64,000 bases of DNA from Rachycentron canadum (taxonomy: Eukaryota; Chordata; Actinopteri; Carangiformes; Rachycentridae): contig CM076651.1 in assembly GCA_038496675.1 (NCBI GenBank), forward strand, positions 8,756,899-8,820,898, given 5' to 3'. The translations under genes were made by a program, and so were the position numbers. How positions within the stretch are numbered: the stretch's first letter is position 1; each line of letters begins with the position of its first letter. This document shows, piece by piece, positions 22,721 to 36,100 of this stretch. Under the pieces are notes generated by a model. That model had not been told where the DNA came from, did no database searches, and was given only the letters and a program-made list of their open reading frames with translations.

Positions 22721-25700
22721 TGAGAGGACAAACACATACACACAGAAATGCTGCAGAGACAGACAGTTTTTAAAAGTTTGACGTACAGCCATCATCTGTC
22801 AGTCACTCAAAGATTTCAGATTTTTTAAATTTTATTTCATCTTTCTTTTCTGAGCCGTTGCACATGTACTGGGAGCACGCAACACAAACCACAACTTTAT
22901 TTTCATCCCATCACTTGAGGGGAAAAAAAAAAAAAAAGTTTTCTCATGGTGCTCTTTTCTAGAGAGGACACGCAAAGTCCCGATGGCTGCCAAAAAAAAT
23001 CACAAAACAATCAAATGAGTATTTGCTTGTTTCACTCCAGTGGCCTTGGAAACATCTGTTGGATTTGCCTCTGTGGTCACTGGCAAAATATCAAACAGGA
23101 AGCAAGTGAGACTGGGGGGGGGGGGGTATAAAAGCTACAGTCTGGGAACAAAATAAGGCATTCAAAGTGGTGCAGAACAATGTACATAATAACAGATAAA
23201 CAGAGCTTTTAACAGGTTGAATATAGAGGACTAACAACTTGGCACTCAGTGGTTTGACTGACAGCTTTCTAATGGCTATAATGATTGGTTTATGAGGGCT
23301 AAAGAATGACAGTGTATTTGTTCTAATAGCAAAAACAAACATTTTGTGGGTTTGTTGTATTTATGCTGAATATAATGAACAGCTTCTGGAGAAACTTTTC
23401 AATGATTTATTTTGAGTTGATGGGACTGTTACCCCTTGAAAAAAAATGAATCATTATTATTAATAATCATGATTTCAGCTTGGCAAATTTCCCAAACAGA
23501 GTTACTAATATCAAGCTGCACTGGGCTTTGTGAAGATACAACTCTCCATTTGTCATTGTTCTTTAACACCATCAGCCCACCATTTTCCAGTTGAAAAATT
23601 AAACTGAGTAGAGGTAAAGCATTTTCAATTCCATCCATTTGTTCAGGCCCAGTTCACCATCCATCCTTCCAGAGTTTAAAAGTCATGACAGAGAGACTGA
23701 GCACTCGCTATGAAAATTCACTCTGGCATCTGTGCTGCCATATTGAACTCTGTACACAAACATAAAACTGGAAAAACAAGTGTTGTTTTTTTCCAAATCC
23801 AAGCAGTTGGTAGTCCAATAAAGCAATTACAGTAAAAGCAGGAGGTTGGACTGCTCATGGTTTTCTGATGGACATTTTGGACATTATGAATGCCAAATCC
23901 TGCATATGTCAGAAGCACTGAAACTATGGATATCTGGGCAAGAGTCAAACTGACATCTGTCTCAATATTTGCCATGACCACAGGGTGCATGTTTAGAAAA
24001 CTTCACTCTTTGGCTACAGTAGAAAGAAACTGTTGTGTACCAAGTCAAAACCTCTAGAATATTAATTCCAACAAAATCTTAATTGGGCTTCTTTTCCAAG
24101 TACCATCCAAATTGTGAATGACAAAGGTGAGCTGCAGGTATTTCAATAATTCTGTGCATTATTTATTCAATTAGAGCAGGATTTGGTCTATTTTACTCAA
24201 TAGGACAAGTTCATTTGTAAGAAAGACTACTGCACAATCTGAAAATGTAAAATGTTTTCTGTTGCTCTGCTTCATAAGTTTGAGGAAAATAACAATGATG
24301 ACATAGATGCTGCTTTAAATAAAAAACCTGCATTGCAAAATCGGTGCTTGGATTGAAAAATGTGGGCGTGCACCAGCTCGGGAAGAGTCTCACATAACAC
24401 CCTATGGAGTTGCATTATGGGAGGATCAAGCAAAATTCCCCCACAGGGACTAAAGGTCTGGATATCTTGGCCAATTTAGTTTTATTAAATCTCTTTCTGT
24501 ATTTTATAGAAGTAAAACTGCTGGAATAACTCTTTGATGGATGGATGGACATAGATAGATAAGGTAATACAAACTCAGAGACACTCTGAATAGTTTTCCC
24601 ACTCTATCCTGTCTTTATTAATTCCTCCCAGCAGCCTCTATATGTCCCTATCCTATTTCCCCTGAAGAGGGATGTCTGTCGATACTCCTTCCACCAAAGA
24701 CCCATGACGAGGGGAAGGGAGTGGGAACATGATCAATTTCAGATATGGCCTGAAGCACAGGGTTTACTAACAAAAGAGATTTCATGCGCTGTTAAAGCTA
24801 TTGAGCGGCCAGTGGATTAGCTCACACTTCACATTAACCCTGAAACTCGACGACAAAGGCCCACTTAACAAATGGCCTGCAACCTACGCGGTGTGGGCCC
24901 ACTTAGGCTCCGATAGCATCAGTGGTAATTGAGACACTTCGGAGGCAAACAGTAGCATTTAGGGGACCCAGATGTTTAATGCAGGGTAATCCAAACACAT
25001 GCTAACAGTGGCAGTGCAGGTGCAAGTGTCTCTCAGAAACATATGGCTAAGGTCACTGTCAGGACATTAACTAGGTAAAGGGAATGCTGAAGGTTTTTTA
25101 ATTCTTACCAGATATAGTTCAAAGAAAACCCTTAGATTATGAAGTGCAACATTTAAAAGGTAGTAATCTCTCTTTTAACCTTCTTTTAGATCTCCCCAGT
25201 GACCGTTTTTGACCATACGATCCGTACGATCCTTTGAATCTATGGATGAAAACAGAATCATTGACCAGGGGTTATAGATCCACGTAATTGTTTTTTTTCT
25301 GACTGAAGTAGGAACTAATTATCTGAACACTGGCCAGACTTTAAATACATCCTTCACAAGATGCTCTTCTCCTTGTACATAGAAGAGAAAAACAGAAAAA
25401 CTATTTGCATTATTAATTTGACTGCTGTGTGACAAGTCATTTCTTTCCAGATAATGAACTGTATGTAATGTGGAATGAAACACTATTGGTGCAATGTGAT
25501 AAATAGTCTGCAGCTTACTTTGAAAGTGAGAAACTTAAAAATAGTCTCCAAACATTCCTCTTATTTGCAAGAACAGCACTTACAATAACAGACAATATTT
25601 CTTACAGTGTTTTCAGGGCACATCATCATCCATCACTGCTATGTTACAATGAGGACTGACTGTGTAATTTGTTTGCTTTGTTTGCTGACAGCAGTTGTTT

Positions 25701-25980
25701 GCTGAATCTCATGTTCCTCTGGAAAAAAAACACAGCAGAGGAAAAAAAAGAGGGAGAGAAGACAAAAAACATTTCCAGAAACTCAACATTGTTTTCATCT
25801 CTTTTCCTCTTTCTTGTTTTGTCTTCCGTTTACTATTCAGTGTACACCCACAAAATGCAGTGTGATTCCAACAATGAATAAATGCAGTGATATTTATTTT
25901 TTTTTACTTTGGATTGATATTCTCTAAAACTATTGCTTCTCAAAATGTGTGATTCACACTGTCATGAATGAAAGGCTTAA
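22721..25980. other. anonymous sequence, possibly holding conserved noncoding elements
   Basis: No gene is supported. There is a G13 run at 23114-23126 and A-rich runs at 22922. The part around 24740-25000 keeps several CpGs and has a complex, non-repetitive look unlike the flanks, with 'gcccactta' occurring twice about 40 bases apart. A conserved noncoding element is possible there but untested. Confidence 0.4.
23114..23126. repeat. G13 homopolymer
   Basis: An uninterrupted G run, immediately followed by 'tataaaagc'. The TATAAAA motif has no other promoter support. Confidence 0.9.
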
Positions 25981-26388
25981 TTCAGAGATACATTATATTA
26001 CATTCAGTCATATTGTTCCAAAGCAACTTTTATCTGAGGGCTAACACTCAAGCTTTAATACAGTAGGAGACCTTGGAGTGATCAGTGAGTATTAAATCTG
26101 TTCAAGAAGACAAAGTGCAAGAAGGTCAGGTAAAGAAGTGCATAGCAAGTGCAAGTTGGGCATGTCAGGCTGTTAGTCGTGTAAGGAGGAGAGGTGCTTG
26201 CAGAATAGAAGAGTTTAAAAGAGGTGCTTGATGATAGAGAAGGACAAACCCTTCTCAGATAGCATTTAGTTGCTTGCTTCACCATCAGGAAACAGCAAAT
26301 GAGAACAGTCTGGACTGAGAAACTGCGTTGTGTATAAAGGTGGCAACACCAGATGATTTCCCTTGGAGCAGCGTAGTGGCAGAGAAGG

Positions 26389-26424
26389 GCCATAAGCCTG
26401 TATAATTTAGTACAGGCTTATGGC
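26389..26424. repeat. 14-bp perfect inverted repeat with an 8-base loop
   Basis: GCCATAAGCCTGTA (26389 onward, read as gccataagcctgta) is mirrored by TACAGGCTTATGGC up to 26424, around TAATTTAG. It lies inside the LINE remnant and separates two of its open pieces, so it arose after the element died. Confidence 0.85.
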
Positions 26425-26900
26425 TTTAGTAATGATGGGTGCAAAAATCACTCTGTAGGCAAGTATTACTAAAAACTTCACCTTCATTATGGTGCATTCT
26501 GGAGAATCTTCAAGAGTTTTTCCAGTGCATGAAGGGAGACCTGCTAGAAAGGCAAAGCAATAGTCAAGGTGAGGGACAACCACACCCTGTAACAAGACTT
26601 AGGTGGCTATTCGAATAGCTGGCACCCTGGTACAACCATGACACCCATGTTTCTGGTGAGAGATGAAGACGTGATTATGATGTTGATATTGATTGACTGG
26701 GATGACCAATAGTTGTGTCTTAGAAAGGTTTAGATGAAAATGGTGTTCACTCATCTATGTGGATGTGTCTGAGAGTTGGGTATTGTCTGCATAGCAATGA
26801 TATGAAAACCCATGCAAGCACATATGTAGTCAAGGATGTGTTGTATATTGCAAAGAGAAGGGGCCCCCAGCACTGAGATTTTGGGCACCACTGTGGGGGT
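26400..26900 (-). pseudogene. L2-type reverse transcriptase, broken
   Basis: Minus-strand blocks run in order: SVLGAPSLCNIQ, a decayed form of the PQGSxLGPLLF box (about 26880); GFSYHCYADNTQLSDTS, where the catalytic YADD box has become YADN (about 26800); MSEHHFHLNLSKTQLLVIPV (about 26740); then VVVPHLDYCFAFLAGLPSCT (about 26580). These are the canonical palm and thumb blocks of L2-like enzymes. Replacement of the second catalytic aspartate, the frame changes and an inserted palindrome at 26389-26424 all point to a dead copy. Confidence 0.85.
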
Positions 26901-26916
26901 CAAGGGCATGTTGTGG

Positions 26917-27085
26917 GACTGCAGCATCTTTTAGCTTTTTGGTGCTTTGCCCTCAGCTAGAAGGCTGAGTGAGGGAGGTTGTGCCATTGGCCAGAAGCAG
27001 CAGAGAAAGATATGTAGTAGGATTGCAGCATGTTTGGTTTGCAGGTGCCTTACTCTGAGTGAGAGGGCTGGCTATGGAGAGTGAG
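26917..27085. repeat. diverged tandem duplication, period about 104 bases
   Basis: 'gactgcagcatcttttagct...ggtgctttgccctcag' at 26917 is echoed by 'gattgcagcatgtttggttt...ggtgccttactctgag' at 27021. It lies within the LINE remnant and is probably a local duplication of element sequence. Confidence 0.5.
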
Positions 27086-29225
27086 GTGGTTTTAATTCAT
27101 TGAATTGGCTACTGATGACCACCACCTTTTAAATAAAGAAATAGGCAAACACAAAAGCTGAGAGGTCAGAGTAATGTTTTGAAGGTGCAAAATAGTTTCA
27201 GTGTAGTACTGTGGATCTTACCATTGGGAAAAGAGGTTTTGCAACCCTGATGCTGGATGAAAGGGGAGATATGGGTGACTCATAACCCTTGAGATCTGCA
27301 GGGTCACTGGACTTCCACCATTTTTTCTCAGCATCTTGGAGATCTGTGTGCCGCTTTTGTCAGCCATGGACAAGACAGGTTAGTGCAAGTAGGTTTGGTG
27401 GATAGAGGACAAGAGCTATAGAGATGTGGGCTCACTGTAGAGCGGAGAAATGTGTCTGTGGATATATTGACCTCTGTTGGGGAAAATCTGCTAAGGGGAG
27501 GAAAAAATGGACAGGAGACAGGTTGCAGATGTTGAGGTACAATTACACCAGAGGTGAAGGAAGAGAGGGCTGTTCTGAGAGACATACAGAAAAGCGAATG
27601 AAATAATGGTTAGAGAGGTGCAGAGGCATGACCGTTAAGCTGTCTCTGCCACAGTTTCAAATGAGAATAAGGTCAAGTTCTTTATGGGGTGTGTAAGTCA
27701 GAGGGCTGTAAACCTATTTTAGGTCAAATGAGTATATCAGCAACAGACGAGCAGCAGACAGCCCTGTTAGGAAACAGAAGACAGACAACAAAATCATCCA
27801 TTTGTCCTGGTGGAAGGTAAATGACAACCACTGATACTTTTATCAGAGCACTCACCATAACAGCATGACACTCAAAAGAGGTTTATTTGATTGGAGGCAA
27901 CAGTTGAACTAATTTCAGTATGTTGGAAGCCAGTCCCAACCCTTTGCCCAGATAGACAGGCAGTATGGGAGAATATGAAGAGTAGAGAGAACAGCCATGG
28001 TAGCAGTGTTTTCTGTTTTGATTCAACTCAACTGAGTGAGAGCCAGTAGCTCAAGGGTTAGCTGGTCAGAAAAGAGAGGAATGAAATAAGCTTTGTTAAC
28101 TGCAGACTGGCAGTTGCATAATCCAACAGGAAAGTTGTTCTTCCCCTGACAACCGATGCTTATACCGATGCTTCAGTAATAGCCTTCATTGATGAAGCAT
28201 AAATTTAAGATGTTTATGTGCTAGGATTGATTGTATCTGGCTGAATATGACTTCCAGATTAGCAGGACAAAATGGACAGTTTTTTGGGGGGAATGCCCCA
28301 AAACTTAACAGTAACTAAATAATGTGCTTGTGTTAGGTTGAACTATTATAACTAGCATTGATGTTATAACTGCAGTCTTGTTAGAGCTTGTGAGATATTT
28401 TAACAGCAGTATTTTAAACTATGTGCCTTGCTTTTTGCAGGCTTTTGTGTTCATTTATCACCCACAAGCTCACGGGGAATGTGCTTGCAGATGTAGCATA
28501 CATGTTATATCATTTATTCAGGTTTTTCCTTTAATTTGTCACCCATCTGTATATATTAACAAATCACCAGTTAATATATGTGCAATCAACATGATTAACT
28601 GATCTACATATTCATTTCTTAACACTTATGCTTTAAACGATTCTCTGAGCTAATGTTGATTCATGAGGTTATAGTTCTGTTGAGAATTATTTTACCTGAT
28701 GTGAAATTTATGTTTAACAAACTACAAAAGTTCTGCTCATACACAACTACTGTAGCTTTCTGAGTATAGTATAACAGATTTAAAATCAAATGGTGCCTGT
28801 AACGTTAAAGGACTGATTCTCCTCCTTAATCTGAGGGTGTTTGAATATCAGATGATCACTGAAAAAATTCTACCCCTTTTCATACATAGCTGCTCACAAA
28901 CAGTTATATTTACATTCAGTAGCTTCCACCAAAATTATGCATCATGCATATCCTTAAGACCTAGGAAAAATGCTGAATTTGTTTCTCAGAAAATAGTTGC
29001 CAAGCTTTTTTTTAAAATATTGTGAATACTTCAGATTAGTGGAAATGCATTAAACTGTCGCTAGTGCATATGCTAAAGATATATAAAGAACTGGTGTTCA
29101 AAACTGCAACAACAGAGATACTTGCCTGCCATATTAATTTTAATTTATGACACATGATGATTATTTTCACTGTTTGGTCTGTATATTTTTTTCTGTACAT
29201 TTTTTTTTTTTTTTTTACATTCAAG

Positions 29226-29226
29226 N
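29226..29226. other. unresolved base (N)
   Basis: A single N lies just after a poly-T run, a typical place for a sequencing or consensus ambiguity. Confidence 0.99.
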
Positions 29227-29989
29227 CATTCAACTGCCTCCTCCACTTTAATGTAAACAGAGCAAATAATCAGGAAGGGAGACTTTTTTTAAAAATTGCT
29301 GCACCTGCTATATTTTTGACAACACAGTCAAATGTTTTATATCGTTCAGCAGAGTCTCCTCCTTCAAAATGTACAGCTAGACTATCTTTTACAGGTGAAC
29401 CTGGGTGTCTTTCAATTGAATCCATGTCACACTCAGTAGAGACTTAGTAATTAAAACCACCTCTGAGTGTAGTAGGTCAATCAGCTGATTTATGTCAGCT
29501 GATTAGAGACTCCTGTGGTGATTTTCAAACACCTGACTGACATTTTTTGTCAAAGTCCTCCTACAGGCTGTCCTAACACTACACACCAGACACATGGATT
29601 TACACGCGTATCGGTTTTCACTGGAAATACTGTATGTTTTATTACAATTTAAGTCAGGAAACACTCAGCAATTAGTTGATGTTCTAGTTGACTCCACACT
29701 GACAGACAAATATGTGGACATGCAGTTGAGGTTGACTTGCAGTCATTGTATGTGTGACACACACAACCACAAACACGTACACACACACGCAAAAAGCTAT
29801 TTCTCTATGGTTTAGTCTCCATTTTAATTGAATTTAACAATGTAAACCAAATTAAATGGCGGTAATTGTAATGATATGCCAATAAAATGTTGAAATTGTT
29901 TATCACGTAGTAACAATAGCATAACAAGTGACCACTTTGAGCCACAAATTATTTAGCAATTAGGAACATTTGGTGGATTCCTAACCATT

Positions 29990-29992
<3 letters not shown>

Positions 29993-30031
<39 letters not shown>
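29993..30031. repeat. (AC)n microsatellite
   Basis: About 19 uninterrupted AC units. Confidence 0.95.
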
Positions 30032-30033
<2 letters not shown>

Positions 30034-31396
30034 GACACACACAGACAGAAACACACTACCAGAAACACAGTCATTTTAAGATCTCTTGAGGACTATATGT
30101 TGGCTCAAACTCATTTGTATGACACACAACCAAATGCACACACATACATTTCTATTTCTCTGAAATTGAAATTTTCTCAATGTAAACACAAATGAAAGAT
30201 GTTAATTGTGAGGATTTTTTTTTTTTTTTCCAGTGATGCAGTTTAGCTTCAGCTTTTCCAGAGGCCAGCAATCCCACTGACTTTTCTTCAGAAATTGCAC
30301 AATCTATTTGGATATTGTCAGCTGATGAGTGACGCTAACCAATAACTGTCTACTAATGTGTACAGTATTTTTATTTCTTTACATGCTGTTTGTTCTCTGA
30401 CTCATCAGCTACGTAAAGTAATTTCAAAAGTGTAGCTGTGAATGACCAGAAACTGAAAAACAATTTTCACACTCTTCTGTTCCACACCAGTAGTTTCTTT
30501 TCCAGATGGCTTCCTCTTCACGTGGGAGGACATGACTGAAAAAATAATAGTGCTAACAGTGCTAACTGTGCACTCTCACTGTTTTGACAGTACATCACAT
30601 TTATCTGCACAAATACCGACTCACTGACAGTCGATCCAGCTGTGCATCATCATCAATCACTGGCATTGTTTCAGCGGAAGACTTGTCTTATTTCCCAAAA
30701 TATGTGTTTCCTCGATTCCTCCCTACTCGCATCTCTTCCTCACATTTTACTCTGAGTGAAAGAAGGCGGTGGAAAAAATGGATGAGAAAAAAAACAACTG
30801 GAAAGGAAGGATGTATTCTGTGCTGTGTATTTGTCAGCTGCATGTCATGTCCAGTAAAACATGAGCTCCCACAGTTGCATTTACTGAATTCAGTATATCT
30901 TTATATCTTTCTTTCACCAAATACAAGAAACAGACAAGCATAGAAAAGATGAAATGACACATTAAAGGCAGCATGTGGCTTAAATTTGATCAGACACTTT
31001 GTTGAGTGAAGGATATTGGCATTTGGGATAAAGAACTTAAAACCATTTTAGTTCTCAGAGGGGCTCTATAGCGCCACCCAGAGTTCAAAGGCTCAAACTG
31101 GCTGAAAAGAGGATGGGAGCTGTCTGGACTTCTTCCTAGTTCTTTCTGTAAAAGGTTCAGTCCAGGCCTTTTGGGGTTTGCCAACTATTTTCCTTCATAT
31201 TGACACAATCCTAGAAAGTTTCTTCTTAGATGTATAGTTTGGGTGACCTTACCAGGCAGGAAGGTGAGAAGTTAAAGCACTCTCAACGAAATATTTTGGT
31301 ACACTGGTTTTAAAATCTGCTGACTAGAGAGGCCACTGAATGCTCCAAGAAGATAAAGTCAGTATAAACATTTTTTGAAAATACACTCTATATCTC

Positions 31397-31640
31397 CTAG
31401 AAGCTCACCTGGGAGTCCAGAACTGTACCGAGGTTTGCATTTAAGTTTTTCACAGTTTCAACTTGATGACTATCAAGTGAAACCGGCTTTATTTTCAGAG
31501 CTAGTTTTGTGCTGAGGGGCCACACTGTGGGCAAGACATGCAGCGTCACCAAAGCGGTCTGCTGAAATAATCTCAAGTGCTTCTCATTGATCATGAATTC
31601 ATTTGGGGGGAAAAAGGGAACAGTGCAGGGGACGAACACA
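31397..31640 (-). pseudogene. possible LINE reverse transcriptase fragment
   Basis: A minus-strand open frame contains PLSTKLALKIKPVSLDSH followed by NLNANLGTVLDSQVSF. This resembles the segment before the thumb of L2-like reverse transcriptases, where a 'GPLS...IKP...RNLGVxxDSxLSF' pattern is usual. There is no catalytic box. The match rests on one block, so a chance frame remains possible. Confidence 0.35.
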
Positions 31641-32555
31641 GCCTTTGGATTTGAAGATTTTCACTGTTGCTTCCAGGTGTGTGTGTTTTGTCGAGAATGA
31701 TTTGTCTTCGGTGCATATTTTTACTCTTAATCTGCATCAGTGAATCCACAACTGCTGTTGCTGCCTTTGTTTTGACATGCCCCAAACATTTCAGTATTGT
31801 GGGCCTTCCCTGTCACTGGTCTGTCAGCTGCAGGTGACTCATGTGATCATGATGTGTCCCCTTTTTTTGACTCAATTTGGACAAAAAAAAAAAAAAAAAA
31901 TCAATTCCTATTTTCAATCACATCGACAGTATGTTCCTCAGAACTCTCAGGATTCAGCATTCTTAAATTGCAGTATTTGTGCCCCCGTGCATTATGAGTT
32001 TTCAATGCCAGCCATCATGTTTTTGTATTTTTGTGGAAGTGTTTATGGTGTGAATTCCAAGCTTTGACAGTGATGGTGGTTTACAGCTTTAAGGAACGAT
32101 GCCTGCAGCTTTTGCTTGGCCCCACGCCAGACAGCGGGACAAGCAAATCTCTAATGGGGACAAACATCCCACTGAGGATATGGTGCTAACATCACACAGC
32201 CCACCACACTTTGAATCAAGTCCAGGTCCTCCAAAAAGTGGTCGTCTAAGCTGAGGACAGAAGTAAAAAATTTAATTTGCTCACAGTGCCAATTGCAATG
32301 GAAAATCAACTGCTGCAAGATTAAAAATGAGAGAGAAAATATCTTGGTATCAAAGTCAAAACTTTGATACATCACATTCACATTAAAGTGACACAAAATA
32401 AATGTCTCTAAAAGTTGATCCTTGGCCCAGGAACAAACTTTCAGCAGTTCAGGAGAGATTGTATGGGAAAGCAGAATAAATGCCACTTATATACCATCCA
32501 GGCAGATGCAACCACCTACCTGTCACAACTGCAGACATGTTGTGCCGTGTGTGTG

Positions 32556-32557
<2 letters not shown>
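31641..32557. other. anonymous sequence
   Basis: No gene is supported. There is a poly-A run at 31885-31901. Frames running into the GT microsatellite at 32558 are artefacts of it. Confidence 0.5.

Positions 32558-32632
<75 letters not shown>
32558..32632. repeat. (GT)n microsatellite, 75 bases
   Basis: About 37 uninterrupted GT units, the longest dinucleotide tract in the window. The tract has open frames on both strands and so creates several spurious ORFs. Confidence 0.98.
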
Positions 32633-32636
<4 letters not shown>

Positions 32637-33035
32637 GTAACACTTGGTTGAATAAATGGGCTCGTAGTCAAAGGTTGAACAACTGTTTTCCTTACAGTTT
32701 CACTGCTAACTTGTGATAAATGCTCTGCGGCCTGTTTTTCTTATCCTCATCCCCCCTCATTAAAATTTCCTTAATCTGTACTCTCTCCTTCTCTGCTTTC
32801 CTCCCCTCTCTCTATCTGGTATGTATGTATGTAAGAATGTGTGTGTATATGTGAGTTTGTGCATGTGTGTGTACCTGCGTATGTCAGCTCAGGACTAGGC
32901 CCAGGGAGAGATAATGAAATAATAACGCTTATCAAACCACTGCAGACTGAGTGGGGCTCTCTATTTTGCTCTTTCTCCCTTCTCTGCCTCCTTGTCTTCG
33001 CTGCTCTGCTCTCTTCCTCTGCACTCGTCTCTCAG

Positions 33036-33176
33036 GCTGATTCCCTGACTGATTCCTCCTGCCACTCAGATACCGCAGCCAGTGTTCATGATGCTGCTGC
33101 TGAAGCATACAGTGCTAATCCAGCTGTGGTGTGCCACATAACGCGCGCTGATTCCCATCCCAATGACAGCAACTAG
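33036..33176 (+). other. possible terminal exon
   Basis: A very long pyrimidine tract (about 32960-33033) ends in 'cactcgtctctcag' just before 33036. The phase-0 frame is then open for 46 codons (starting ADSLTDSSCHSDTAASVHDA) and stops with TAG at 33174-33176. Shape and phase fit a last exon, but the peptide is not recognised and no polyadenylation signal is obvious nearby. Pyrimidine tracts of this kind are common in fish noncoding DNA, so a chance configuration is likely. Confidence 0.15.
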
Positions 33177-36100
33177 TGGGAAAACTGATGGAGCTTAATT
33201 GTGCTGTGCAGTCACGATCAATGTGCATGGTGCATGTGGAGATACAGAATATAGACAGTTAAAGTTACAGAGAAGCTTTTATTTGTCAATTTTAATGCCA
33301 GCATAAGGGGTCTTTATGCTGTGGGAGATGAAAGTCTCCCAAACAGTAGCCTTCGCCTCATTATAAATCCAGAGCTACTCCTCATCCTATAGATAAATTA
33401 TTCACAACATGGCCCAAATGAATAATATTCTTCTTAACCCTCCTTGTATCCCTTTATCTCTCCATCCCTCCAACCTGCCTCACCCACTGTGGTGAGGGTG
33501 TAGAAAGGGTACTGTGGCGACTACCCTGTGTCAGAACCTTGAATAAAGGACAGTTTGGTGTCAGCCCACTAATGAACAGAGTCTTTTAGTACCAGAGCTT
33601 TAATAGGCTTCCTCTGGTTGCTGCACATCTCATTTGTGCTTCAACACTAGTTTGAATATTTTCTGGCACAATCAAGATGCATTCCTCTCCCTTCTCTTCA
33701 TATCTTGTTTTTTTTTTTTTTCTTTCTGAGGTACGATTGTTAATAACAATAGCAAGAATACTTTTTTGTAAGTTTGCTTTACTTTTTTTAAACATCCTTT
33801 AACTTCCTCCTCCTCCCTCTCTGACTCCCTCATATTTCTGTCTCTCTTATTCCATTTTTTCCCCCAACATTTTTCTGTTGTCTATTGTCTTTCTCCTTGC
33901 TCCTTCACTGCCTAGTTCCCGCCTCTCCATATCTCTGTCTGTCTGCAGTGGCCTAACCATTTTAAAAGAACATTAAAAATAGATGGGAGGGATAAGGTGA
34001 GAGAAGTTGGAGAAAGAGAGAGCGTGAGCGAGACGAAGGAGCGAAGGTGAAGGAGAAGTTGAGAAGGCAGAGTGAGGGGCAGAGGTGTGAGGCAGGGAGC
34101 AGAAGAAGCCTAAGTGATGCTGACAGGGACACATTTGCTCCAGAGCTGTGGAATTGTGTTGTGTGAAATTGAAACGGCGGAGCATCAGGAGCAGTTATTT
34201 GCAATAAATTTCAACTGCTTCAACACTTTGAAAGCACAGCTGTACCACTACCCTCTCCACCATTCCTTCTCCCTTGTATATTTGAAGTTACCTCTTGCTG
34301 TATTCCCTTTATCTTATTCCATTTGTCTTCCCTTCTGCTTTCATCCCTCCCTCTCTTGTCCCTCAGTCTTGCCAATGTTTGTCCTCCTCTCCCTCCATGT
34401 CTATTTCCCTTCCTCAGTGATGTTGGCCCTGCTGGTGTCCCTCAGGCCTGCTGAGCATTGTGTCCAGACTTGACAGTTGACATCCAGGGTTGGCTTCTCC
34501 ACCACAGGCCTCTCTCACACCCCACCACCGCCCCGTGTGCCCCGAGCATCACACTAAGCAGCAGTGACAGGCACCAAGGCTGTCAGCCTATCAAAGAGCA
34601 GAATTAATTTGTTTAATTTCATACCTTTCCATTTAGCCAGCAACTCAGCCAAGGCACAGGGTGTCAATGCATCCAGTAAATTTTGCACGCATGCTATTTC
34701 CTGGAGGCATTGGCTGGAAGAGGAAGCAGTTCAGAGAGGGTCAGAAGCATGCTGGCCAGAAGAAGAGGAGGAGGGAGGACAGGGAAACATTAGCACCTTT
34801 CATATAGTGCAGTTAATGTATTTATATCAGGATGTAATGGAGTGTTTCTAATAATAAAAGGCAATTTCCCAAATCATTTTCGCCAGCTGATTATACAAGT
34901 CCATTTGAGCTCTAGAGGCCTTGTGATAACATTGCCCACAGACCTGTTACACGGAAAATGGGAAGTGACATGAAGTTTAGCACTGTGACCTCATCTGAGC
35001 CTGTCAGGTTTTCAAGGAGCTCACAGATGCTGTGATGAAAATATTAATGAATTCTGAATTATTCTAATGGTGTAATCCCTCCTTACCCCTCAGCCCGTGT
35101 CTGCCTATACACACATGCACACACACAAACTCAAACTTAATGGAAACCGACGCACTTGTAACTAAAAACAGAGAAGAAACTGTTAAGCAATTCCAATCAA
35201 TACTTTGCACCAAGAATGGTATCAACACTACTCAAGAGAGTCATTCTGAAAGCAATATCCAATCTAGCCTGTGAATTGATGTACTACTTTCCAAAGTAGA
35301 CAGTGCGGCTACAGTTGCCCACTGGGCATAATGACGCTTTACCCAGGGACCTTGTTTTACTTGGCTGGGACAAAGAGATGGTTTTCACCAATGACACAGT
35401 TTCCTTTTAGCGCCTTGGTGCCAAATGAAAAAAAAAATTTTTGGTAGCATTTTATTTTATATATATTGATCTCTTTCATTTATGTGCAATGACGAAAGTG
35501 TAATTTAAATATCATTTTTTTTTGTCATGTGCATGACAGTTGAGCAAGAGTATTAAATGACCTGCTTCATTTGCATTGAGGTTGTAATCGTTATGTAAAA
35601 ATGATGCAGGTCACGTGTTAAAAAAAATAGAGGTTATAATAGATTTTTCGACACAGCTATATCAGTCGGTGAGCTAAGTAGGGCACAGACACACACTTAA
35701 ATAATAACTTTCAGGAATTCTTCTACTCCTGCTGCTCCTGAAAGACACCAGTTCAGAGAACTGGCTAGTTAGGGTTAGTTCCACAGCAGGGACAGACTGA
35801 ACAAAGCAGAATCTGCTCTGCTCAGTTGACTCCTGTAGCTTCACCTCTCGAAACCAGATAGAACTTTGTGAACAGACGAAATCAGTGTGCAGTCTTTTTT
35901 TTTTTTTTTTTTCATTCTGTCCATCTCGTAGATGTAATTACTAATTTCACTGTCAGATAGACGGAGCCATCCAGCTGGAATCAGGAGACACTGGAGTTAT
36001 TTATAATAATTAAGAATAATTTAAACATCACAACAGAAAGCACTTGTGGCTTCGGCTTTAGTCAATCTAATAACGTTGTTATAGTTTGTATAAGTGTGTT

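Larger units (their letters stand above)
25985..28250 (-). mobile_element. L2-type LINE remnant with endonuclease and reverse transcriptase
   Basis: On the minus strand the element can be followed from about 28.05 kb to about 26.09 kb. An endonuclease piece comes first: a block resembling 'HxxHTLDLIL' and a following 'LSNHYFIRFSV' (about 27700-27590), the C-terminal region of APE-type endonucleases. A linker with STTLKLFCTFKTLL (about 27200) follows. Next are the reverse transcriptase blocks and finally the thumb and C-terminus to about 26090. The frame is broken many times by stops and shifts. The style of the blocks (SYHCYADNTQL, VVVPHLDYCFAFLAGLPS) is that of fish L2-like LINEs. At roughly 2.2 kb it is the largest retroelement in the window. 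Confidence 0.8.
28251..31390. other. anonymous sequence with CA repeat
   Basis: No gene is supported. It contains an ambiguous base (29226), a poly-T at 29200-29217, a CA microsatellite at 29993-30031 and a second, looser CA-rich area near 29755-29800. A 119-residue open frame (30584-30943) has no domain or splice support. Confidence 0.5.

Noticed and set aside
23115..23133. TATA-box-like TATAAAA after a G13 run
   Set aside because: An isolated TATA motif with no initiator, exon or CpG support is expected many times in AT-rich DNA.
30584..30943. 119-residue plus-strand frame
   Set aside because: No domain and no paired splice sites; composition is that of random translation, and it may simply be a long chance frame.
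32415..32716. Several overlapping Cys/Val and Thr/His open frames
   Set aside because: They are translations of the GT microsatellite and its flanks.
34114..34473. 119-residue plus-strand frame with hydrophobic stretches
   Set aside because: The hydrophobicity reflects a pyrimidine-rich tract; the opposite strand is equally open just upstream and no splice or domain support exists.
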